Shown here one piece after another: positions 56,211-64,000 of a DNA stretch of 64,000 nt. The notes beneath the pieces were generated by a model. The model was not told the origin of the DNA, searched no databases, and saw only the letters and a list, made by a program, of their open reading frames with translations. The translations under genes and the position numbers were made by a program. Location: contig NC_081827.1 of the NCBI RefSeq assembly GCF_030867095.1, positions 24,309,001-24,373,000 on the forward strand. The letters run 5' to 3'. Source of the stretch: Alligator mississippiensis. Taxonomy: Eukaryota; Chordata; Crocodylia; Alligatoridae. Numbering within the stretch: position 1 is the stretch's first letter; every line of letters begins with the position of its first letter.

Positions 56211-56552
56211 AGCAAAATTTACTGCTACAACATTTTTGCTTTGTTTTAGCATTATTTATTTGCAAATAAGGATGAATAGTCTTTTTCTGTATAGTGTCAG
56301 CACATAGAAAGTATCTATTTCAAAGATCTTGAAGTCTTAAAGGACAGCGAGAAGCACAGAGGTGTTGGGAATGGGGGGAGCTCTCTCTCGTGGACACTAC
56401 TGGAGAAATAAGTTGCTATGAGAAGGTAGCGGGTGGTGAATTGGCAAAGCATAGTTAGAGTAAGGAAGGCACAGGAATGGAAGAGGAGAACAAAGTGGCG
56501 TCAAGTATAGTTCTTCTGTTTGATAAGTGAAATATTATGTTCCTCATTTCAG

Positions 56553-56624
56553 ATTCAAGTTCTGAAAGTACTTGTGAACTTATCTGCAAACCCAGCCATG
56601 ACAAGACATCTTCTTAGTTCTCAA
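56553..56624 (+). CDS. ARMC10: ARMC10 exon 5 (residues 200-223)
   Basis: This small 72-nt exon encodes IQVLKVLVNLSANPAMTRH then LLSSQ. It is flanked by acceptor CATTTCAG and donor GTAAGA and is phase 0 at both ends. It matches human VQVLKLLLNLSENPAMTEGLL. It is too short to show as a long open frame and was found from the conserved motif NLSxNPAMT. Confidence 0.94.
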
Positions 56625-56959
56625 GTAAGATTTCTACTATTTTGAGCAGTTTGTTTGAAATATTTTAACATACAACTTCATGAAGATACTCCTCTTAAAT
56701 CTATGCTTCAAAAATCATATAGTATGGGCAGCTTAGTATTTTATGATAAAAGTTTTACTCTAATGAAGCTAAAACAAAAAATAATAGAATAAAGCATGTG
56801 TCTGTATCCTAACCCTCCTCCAGATTATTCTATAGCAGAAGTATCACATAAAATATGTGGCATCATGTGAGCCCATAGTCAACATCATGTCTGCCAGATG
56901 CCCAAAATGAAGTGTTTTCTGCAAGATGACACAGAGCAGTAGCATCATTTTGTGTGTAT

Positions 56960-58058
56960 TAGAGGTGCGCCGATATATCTGTGCCGTATCAGATCGGCAC
57001 CAATAAAAGAAAATTAGCATTATTGGGGTTTTTTGGCCAGTGTAGCCAATAATGTACCAATAAATATAATGTGCCTTTTGGGCGGGGCCCTAGACACCAC
57101 ATGTGTGTGCAGCTGCAGCATGCACATGGCCAGGAATGCGGCAGGCAGCATGGAAAACAGCACCTTGCAGGGAAGTCTGAAGGCAAAGAGACGTGGAGGT
57201 GGGGTTGCAGATTGAGGCCCCCACAGTGAGGGAGAGTGTGGCAGAGGCTGGGGGCACTGCCCAGCCAAGGCAGCGAATGGGGGTGGGGAGTGGGATGAAG
57301 CCCCAGGTGCTCATCCAGGGGGCACTGGGGAGAGAAGAATGAGGGCAGCTCCCCACTGCTGTGCACACCCCCAGGGGAGGCATAGTGGCCATGTGTTTCC
57401 CCTCCCCCCAAATTTATGCACAAGGCAAAGGCAGATGCTGGCTCAGGGCTCTCCACCCTGTTGCCTTTTCCCCAGGAGCTGCGTACTGGCTGCACATCCC
57501 CTGCCAGTCCAGCAGTGGTGGTGGCAGTGAGCTGTGTCTCCTGCTGCTGGATGGGCAGGAGACGTGTGGCGAGCATGCAGCTCCTGGGGCAAAGGCAGCA
57601 AGACTGAGAGCCCTGACCCCACAGCAGGCAGCCTGCATCTGCCCCTGCCCTACTCAGCTCTGGTTAGAAGCATCTCTACACTTAAAAATTGTGGCAGCAG
57701 CACTTGAACTAAAGCTCATTTGACAAACTTTAGTTCAAGTGCTCCCGCTGCCATTTTTAAGCACTGGGATGCTTATCCCCTAGATGAGCTGCCTGCAGCT
57801 CCGTCCCACTCCCCGCCCTGGCTGGGAAGCGCACCCAGCCCCTGCCCCACTCCCTCCCCCACCATGGGGACCTCGATCTGTCCCCTGCCATGCCCCTTCC
57901 CTCCCCTCCCCCTTCACAGACTTAACTGCAGGGCACTGCTCTCCACGCTGCCCAGCTGCATTCCTGTAAATCAGTTTTCAGATCTGTATCGGCCAATATG
58001 CCTGGTGAATAATTGGCTGTCGGCATCAGCCAAAAAAATCTTTATCAGTACACCCCTA
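56960..58058. mobile_element. TAG-ended hAT-like element, 1099 bp
   Basis: The left end is TAGAGGTGCGCCGATA and the complement of the right end is TAGGGGTGTACTGATA. Flanks are GTGTGTAT (56952-56959) and GTGGGTAT (58059-58066). Sub-terminal ATCGGC and GGCACCAATAAAA motifs follow. An inner inverted pair (TGGCAGCAGCACTTGAACT with AGTTCAAGTGCTCCCGCTGCC, 57692-57751) may be another nested foldback. It is GC-rich and non-coding. Confidence 0.85.
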
Positions 58059-58804
58059 GTGGGTATATTAACCTGCGTAGAGGGATAATGTACTTAGTAG
58101 TTTTTTCTACCTATGGCCATCTACAAAAAGGGTGCGCTGCAGATTCCTTCATATGTATCCAGTGTTTCATTTTTCCTTGTCTCTTAAAAAAAATTAATAA
58201 ATTAAAAAAGATCACTTCAGCTGAGAAAATTAGAAAAGATCTTATATGCAAGTACATCTCTCTCCACAGATGCTTTCATAAGGTTGTCATCTGGCATTGT
58301 TACCCTTCCCAGTGCAGCTCCTAGGTACCAGAGTAGAGCTGACACTTGACCTTAGTGTTTCTGGTTGTGGACAGATGAAAGTGTTAAAAGAGATGGCAGT
58401 GGGGAGGGAAGAACCTACTACATAATAAGCTTATCTACAGTAACGGTTCATGTCCAAAAGCAGGGGACAAGGGGGAACTTGCTGAATGTTCACTGCTCTG
58501 AAGTAACTGTTTTGTGTGTCCACTCCCTATTTTGTGCCAGCTAAATCTCAGTAGTTTTAGGAGCTGTTTCACTGAAAAGTAAACAACCATTTTCAGTTTT
58601 ACTTTACTGTGAAACAGAGTGGGGACACAAACTACTGGAGTAGGTTCCCCCTCATATCCTGCTTTTAACTCAGTATTGTACTCTCAGATTTGAGTATTAA
58701 TAGCTTATGCCCTGTTACAATGCAACTAGAGAAAATAACATGGCTGGACAGTGGTCATTTTATACAGACTTGGTGTAAGTCAATAGTGGGCACATGACCT
58801 TAGG

Positions 58805-58935
58805 CAAATTCAAGAGGAGGTTGGACGATCACCTGTCTGGGGTCTTGTGAACCCAGCATTCATTCCTGCCTGTGGCAGGGGGTCAGGCTAGATGATCTGT
58901 TCAGGTCCTTCCTGACCCTAGCTACTATGAAACCT
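58805..58935 (+). mobile_element. CR1 LINE 3' end
   Basis: AATTCAAGAGGAGGTTGGAC, GTGAACCCAGCATTCATTCC and GGTCAGGCTAGATGATCTG form a short CR1 tail in plus orientation. Confidence 0.9.
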
Positions 58936-59139
58936 TAGATCACAAAACTAAGGTAACAGACAAATGCAGCAAGTCTAATTTAAGACTCATATGCAGTGAA
59001 ACTACAGACAAGTCATAGATATTTCAGGGTATTTTAGGGAGGTAAAGAAAATAATGAATGAAAAAGCAACCTGCTTAATAATTACTCGATGTAAATCATT
59101 ATTGTGAAGCAAATGAATAATTACCATATTTGCTTATGT

Positions 59140-59308
59140 CAGGGGTGGGCAAAATGCAGCCCACCAGGCCATTCCATTCAGCCTGAGGGGCCCCTAAAAA
59201 ATTTAGAAAATTAATATTTTTATGCCCCTGGCTGCCTATCATATGGCCCTCGATGGCTTGCCAAAACTCAGTAAGCGGCCCTCTGCCGAAAATAATTGCC
59301 CGCCCCTG
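59140..59308. mobile_element. hAT (Buster-type) MITE, 169 bp
   Basis: The left end is CAGGGGTGGGCAAAATG and the complement of the right end is CAGGGGCGGGCAAT. A perfect 8-bp duplication GCTTATGT flanks it (59132-59139, 59309-59316). Near-identical interior to the copy at 23203-23389. Confidence 0.95.
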
Positions 59309-61204
59309 GCTTATGTACACATGTACCTTTTCCCCAAAAACCAGCTGCTGAAAAGAGCCTCCCAATATAAATAAGCATTACAAAACCTGGCAGAAAGTTA
59401 TTATTCTGGTGTTCTTCCTTTCCTGACCTGCTTCAGTTCCTTCATTTGCTGGCAGCAACTTACCCAAGGCTTCTTTTTTTTGAAGAAAAATCACAAGTCC
59501 AATCATGAAAGTAGAAGGCACAAAATCATTGAACAGCTACAACTTATCACAGGTTAAAGCAGGAGAGAGGAGGACAATGCCTATGCCCTGCCACTGCAAT
59601 GGCAGAAAAGTTATTTATTAACATAATCCTAGGAAGGAACAGGCCCCATGCTGCTGAGGAAAGCAGAAACCCCCCACAGTCCTTGCCAGTCTGATCTGGG
59701 GTGAAAAATCCTGTTTGCCTTCAAAATTGGTGTTTGGTTTGGCTGTGAGCAGAAGTGTCAGACCTTCTAGCCACAAGCTAGCATGGATATGCTAGTGTAT
59801 GAAATCAACATCCCTTCAAGTTGGCTTTAAGCAGTACTGCCCTTTACTCTCAAGTTAGCTTCTCAAAATGTTCAGAGTATCCAACATGCTTTGTGTAGTG
59901 TCAACACTCCAGTTTTAAAACCCATTTGTGGGAGTCTCAGGCACAAACAAAGCTAATCAAGCGTCCTACCACAATTTGTTATAAGTAAAATAAAAAGCAG
60001 TAAGTCAGATTACAATAAATGGTTGCATACTCTTGATAAATTCTATATCATTGTACTCATGATTGTAGGTTGGGGTTTTTTGTTTTTCCAAGGAACACTT
60101 TTGGGTCAAACATGAGACAGTATGGAACATACGTAAAAATAGCTTCTGTAGAAGTGGTTCCATTACCTAACCATGTTTCTACCCCCACCCATCCAAATAA
60201 ATATTTGTATTCGGGGTTTGTCTCCCAAACGTTCCATCACACAGCCAGCAGATAAGAACATTAAAGCAAAACTGACTGTTCGTTTCCAAGATGAGAGGAT
60301 AAATAAGTGAAAAGCAAGCTTAACTTTTCAAACAGTTTTATTAATCCCAAGCATGCTTAGTAGCGTAGGCAAATATTTTTATATAGTCTTTAAGATGCAT
60401 GTAGACTGAAGTACTTAAGGATGTCGTGTGTGAAAATAATTTCATTATCTCAGTTATCACAAATTAATATCGATTGGCAATGTTGTCACAGAGATTTCTA
60501 GGACTCTTTGCAAGATCCTGCAAACACTTCCAGCATATTGGGAAAGACTGGACTGCCACTGTTATGCTTTGTTTGTTTGAGGGGGGTGGTAGGGTACACA
60601 AATACACCCCCCCCCAGTGTAGGGTTCTCAATCCAGTACTGATTTATGGTCAAACCAAAATAAGAACCATGGATTGAATATATGATACCTGGCCTAGGTT
60701 TAAGATTTTTTTCAACTATTTGATCTGCCTAATTTTAACTGAAACAAGATTTGAGTAGCCAAGTACTCCAATCTTCAACATACCATAAAAGTATTTTTAT
60801 TCAGCCTGCAGCTTAAATATTTTGTCAAGTATGAGGGTTTTAAATCATGGTGCTGGGTGGAAGAAATGCTGTTTAGAATGCATACAGTACTCCAGCTCTT
60901 AAAAGGAAAATGCTGGGAAAAGTCCTAACCACATTCTAGAGATTCAGAGTACAAAGTGTCTGTCAACCTGCAACACACGAACCAATCTTCTTTTAAAGAG
61001 AAAAATGTGTAGCCCGGCATGATTTCATAACACATCATAGCTGCAACATTTTCTATTAAGTTTTTTGCTTTAGTTGATTTACTTGCAGTTAACTCATTTC
61101 ATAATTATATTTTAAAAATCATTGTTTTTTCATATCAGGAGTCCTTCACATACTTATATGCAATTGATTGAATAAGCCTAACTATTGTGTACTTGATGTT
61201 CTAG

Positions 61205-61462
61205 GCACCATCGTTGCTTTCCCTTTTTGACAACTTCATAAACAAAGATGTTCTGCTTCGAGCCTTGGTGTTTGTCACAAATTTGAACAAGAACATGAAA
61301 AATGCCAGGGGAGCCACTATCCAGGATCAATACAATGAAGATTCAATTTTTTCTACGCTCTTTGGGGATTCTACCCAGTATGCTCAAAAATTGGCCTCTT
61401 TATTGCATCATCCGGATACAGAAGTGAAAGAACAAGTTGTTAAAATAATAACACAACAGTGA
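61205..61462 (+). CDS. ARMC10: ARMC10 exon 6 (residues 224-308) with stop
   Basis: The acceptor is TTCTAG, then GCACCATCGTTGC, encoding APSLLSLFDNFINKDVLLR. The product continues through FVTNLNKNMKN and DSIFSTLFGDSTQYAQK, and ends HPDTEVKEQVVKIITQQ with TGA. It matches the C-terminus of human ARMC10 (HHDAEVKEKVVTIIPKI). The last armadillo helices and the usual short tail are intact. Confidence 0.96.
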   Translation, partial: APSLLSLFDNFINKDVLLRALVFVTNLNKNMKNARGATIQDQYNEDSIFSTLFGDSTQYAQKLASLLHHPDTEVKEQVVKIITQQ

Positions 61463-62268
61463 AATGTTAAAGAGACTAATCTGATCAAAAGTTAATGTTT
61501 ATATTCAGTTTTAGGATGAATTTTCTTTCATGAAAGAATGAAGTATAACCTACTGAGCACTACTATATTACTGTAAGCATGACAGTTGCCCTCAAAAGAA
61601 TCTCAATGCAATAATATATCATGTGTTAGATTTGCTATTGGAAGGACTCTAAAATAACTGTTTGTTTTGCACTGGCAAAGCACCACATAAAAATGAGTAT
61701 GCATATATGATGGAGCAAAGGCCCCTTGGGGAATGGAAACTGGAGTTCTGAAACACTAAGCTCAAATTTTTAAAGAAAACGTAAAACTTAGTATTATCTC
61801 CTAATGTTGAAAGCAGGTTTTTTCATCATTTTCCCATACATAGATTTACGATCTATTATTATTATTATTTAAAAATTAATTCTAGGCTATAATCTATTAA
61901 AGTTTCTCAGCCTGGAGTTTTATTAAATGTCTAAACTAATCCTTTAAAAAAATAATGTTTTATGTAATTATATTAACTTCAATATACATATGCAGGAATC
62001 TTTTTTGGAGCATCCAAGTAAAATTAGTGGCCAAACTATAATTTGAATGGAAGCATAAATTTAAAATTAACTCATATGATGTAAAACATTTAAGGAACAT
62101 TTTTAAAACATCAAAAACAAACTAGTAGCTTATAAGCATTTTCCCCTCTTAGTTTCAGAGTGAAATTAGTTAATATAAAACAAAGCACATAAAAACACTT
62201 TGCTGTATCCCATTTCAATCTAATTAAACTGCAGTGCAGCCAAAACAAGAAAACAGGCTTTAACTGTT

Positions 62269-62274
62269 AATAAA
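62269..62274 (+). terminator. ARMC10: Candidate ARMC10 polyadenylation signal AATAAA
   Basis: A canonical AATAAA lies about 0.8 kb after the ARMC10 stop codon in AT-rich sequence that looks like a 3' untranslated region. Other weaker signals exist (for example ATTAAA near 61897), so the true end of the transcript is uncertain. Confidence 0.35.
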
Positions 62275-62601
62275 AAGCAAAACAGCAATTCAAATGGAAA
62301 AGTATTTGTATGTTTGTTTGGTTTTTAATGTTACAAGATATTTATTTTGACTGGGTTTATATTGAAGATTAACTAGAGGTGTATGAATTTTTTTGCCAAC
62401 ATCTTGACCATAACAATAGTACTTTATTTTTTTTTTTTTACCAATTAAAATTGTATTTTGTTATCTTTTACCTCTGTAGTAAAAGTGTGCATTTGTCTGC
62501 CTCATCTGAGGTAGCCGTTGGAATTAATGAAGATCTATGCTACAACTCAAGATAAATATAGTCTTATGAATTAAAATACTGGGTCAGATTCTCCACTCCG
62601 T

Positions 62602-63072
62602 GACTACATTCAGACAAGTGTAGCTGTGCGGTGTGTGCAGCACCACTTACTGCACATTCAACTGTTCTCTGTGCTGCAAGGTAGCAGTGTTGGGGGGGGG
62701 GGGGGGGGGGGTTTGACCCTGGGATATCCCAGGGTCAAAAAAACCAAACAAACAAAACCTAAAAAAGGGTGGGGCAGTGCGCACCACCCAGAATAGGAGC
62801 CTGGCTGGTTGGAGCCACACTTCAAATGCTGGCCAGGCTCTGAGCAGCAGGATCGTCACTGCTGCAGCCCCAGGAGGCCTCCAGATAAGGCTGCTGGGGC
62901 CAGCCCAGTGCTGGCCCCAGCCTCCCCTACCCTACCTGGGGTAACCTGCCGTGCGCCAGAGGGTAAATAGCACAGGTGTTCCCTGGGGACAAGTAGTAGA
63001 AGCAGCACAAGATTTGCCACTGCTTCTTGTCCCTGGGGAAACAAACGTCCACCCTCATGTGAATGCAACCTG
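62602..63072. mobile_element. Probable MITE with GC-rich core
   Basis: TGACTACATTCAGACAAGTG at the left and CCCTCATGTGAATGCAACC at the right are roughly inverted (GGTTGCATTCACATGAGG). A G20 run lies at 62692-62711. The ends and target duplication are not firmly set. Confidence 0.4.
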
Positions 63073-63168
63073 TTACACCAGTTTTATGCTGATATGACTG
63101 CATTAAAATAGTTCTATAGAAGTGGTATGATACAGATAAAGACCAGTCTGCTAAAACGCTTTATGTGA

Positions 63169-63357
63169 GGGTGTCTATACATTTGTGCTGCAAGGGGGGG
63201 GGATTTTAATTAGAGCAGGATCCGGGGCTTTAGTTGTAGCACCTCTGCTGCCATTTTGAAATATAGGACACTGAATACATGCGGTGGTGAGGTACACGGG
63301 AGCAGATTAATCTAGTCTGTTCCAACTCATTCTAATTGGAGTACATGTATAGGCACC
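63169..63357. mobile_element. MITE with 3-bp duplication, 189 bp
   Basis: The left end GGGTGTCTATACAT pairs with the right end ATGTATAGGCACC, flanked by TGA on both sides (63166-63168, 63358-63360). It shares TTTTAATTAGAGCAG and CTGCCATTTTGAAA with the copy at 3376-3639. Confidence 0.7.
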
Positions 63358-64000
63358 TGAAATGTCTAAAGACAAGAAGAGCTTTTTTCCTGTTCTTCCT
63401 CCATGGTTAAACCTCTACACCTTCCTGGTGTGGTAGAATAAGTGTTTCCATTGAATTCTTCCTCAGTATTTTCTAATGAACTTTGAGTGTTACTTTGAGA
63501 AGAAATAAGATGCATTTAAACAACAGAGTGTTTAGAAACACAAAGCAAACCCATTAATTCAGTGACTGTTTGAACTCCATCCTTCTTTTAGTGGCTTTTT
63601 AAGTACAGAACATGATCTGCGCACAGCCCAAGGGCCCTGGAAGCAAGCTACCTTTCCTGTCACATGTCAGGGGAGAACCCAGGGGTCTGCATGCCACCTG
63701 CAGAGCCTATACTGCAGCAGGTCCACATGCTGCCAGTGGAGTGCAGGGGTCTTTATGCTGCCATGCAGCCTGGGCAGTATGGGGAGCAGGGGGGAGGAGT
63801 CCTGGGAAGGGCTGCCCCAGCCATCTGTGGCCCAAGGGCCACATACTGGCACTGCCTACAGCCCCAGCCCCAGCTAAGTTGGACAGGCCTGAGATAGATG
63901 AGGTAGTGAAAATAAACATCTTCCACTGAAACAAGGCTGCTAAACGGTCTTAAGTGGACTGAACAGAAAATAAAATAGCAGATTGAAGTGAGTGAGGCTG

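Larger units (their letters stand above)
52955..56552 (+). other. ARMC10 intron 4
   Basis: Contains a C23 run (53253-53275), a CR1 (53312-53831), a composite of two hAT elements (53840-54377), a further hAT (54861-55400) and a 47-bp tandem duplication (56117-56210). The remainder is unassigned. Confidence 0.65.
56625..61204 (+). other. ARMC10 intron 5
   Basis: Contains a TAG-ended hAT-like element (56960-58058), a CR1 3' end (58805-58935) and a short hAT MITE (59140-59308). Nothing recognised in 59320-61204. Confidence 0.65.
42690..62274 (+). other. ARMC10: ARMC10 gene, complete coding region in six exons
   Basis: ARMC10 is a small armadillo-repeat protein anchored by an N-terminal hydrophobic segment. 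It is reported at the mitochondrial outer membrane and ER and is linked to mitochondrial dynamics. Six plus-strand exons join in phase to a stop at 61460-61462. The protein is 308 residues with the first exon-1 donor or 315 with the second. From memory the long human form is 343 residues and a shorter one about 308. The conserved text AFSVNQ, KEKALNALNNLS, QLAGLRLLTNMSVTN, VKEQVVKII is diagnostic. The extra human exon after exon 1 was not recognised in intron 1. All internal splice sites are GT/AG. Confidence 0.95.
61463..64000 (+). other. Region downstream of ARMC10
   Basis: About 800 bp of AT-rich probable 3' untranslated region, then a MITE-like GC-rich stretch with a G20 run (about 62602-63072), a MITE (63169-63357) and a GC-rich repeat-like patch (63620-63890). 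NAPEPLD, which follows ARMC10 in mammals, is not recognised here and probably lies further right. Confidence 0.55.

Noticed and set aside
62500-64000. NAPEPLD 3' end expected downstream of ARMC10
   Set aside because: No minus-strand stretch resembling NAPEPLD was found; the region is repeat-rich.
1-64000. CRISPR arrays, rRNA and intact tRNA genes
   Set aside because: No regularly spaced repeats, no rRNA-like sequence and no complete cloverleaf were seen on either strand.

Overview
The window is vertebrate nuclear DNA. The best guess is a crocodilian, with a turtle as the alternative. That rests on many CR1 LINE fragments, a dense load of short hAT elements with terminal inverted repeats (TIRs), a Penelope-like element with a GIY-YIG tail, and spliced host genes with vertebrate-type splice sites. 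No bacterial features (operons, Shine-Dalgarno sites, CRISPR) are present.

Two host genes lie head to head. The left 60% is the 5' part of FBXL13 (DRC6, a motile-cilium F-box/leucine-rich-repeat protein) on the minus strand. Seven coding exons (38718-38792, 24600-24703, 19836-19929, 13608-13675, 10695-10849, 8880-8989, 4431-4568) join in one continuous reading frame of 248 residues that stops inside the F-box; the remaining exons lie beyond position 1. The right part is the complete ARMC10 gene on the plus strand. Its six coding exons (42690-42828 or -42849, 44305-44450, 46231-46365, 52778-52954, 56553-56624, 61205-61462) give a protein of 308 or 315 residues with an N-terminal membrane anchor and armadillo repeats. 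This is the FBXL13-ARMC10 order known from other amniotes. Each gene starts in its own CpG-rich block (about 38490-39080 and 42370-42960), and the FBXL13 block carries a near-perfect RFX X-box 41 bp upstream of the start codon.

Introns and the 3.9 kb between the genes are filled with mobile-element fossils. They include nine CR1 fragments and at least ten hAT elements whose 8-bp target duplications mostly have a central TA (Buster type). There are also two further TAG-ended hAT-like elements, a MITE family with 3-bp duplications, a second larger TIR family with three copies, and one Penelope-like element. Two solo LTRs of endogenous-retrovirus type can be delimited exactly: one sits in a CR1, the other in a MITE, and each has a perfect 5-bp target duplication. 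Several nestings can be read base by base and give a relative order of insertion.

No undescribed gene system was found. The most informative observations are the intact exon chains, the ciliary X-box, the precisely bounded nested insertions, and a pile-up of hAT elements at one TCTAGA-like target.
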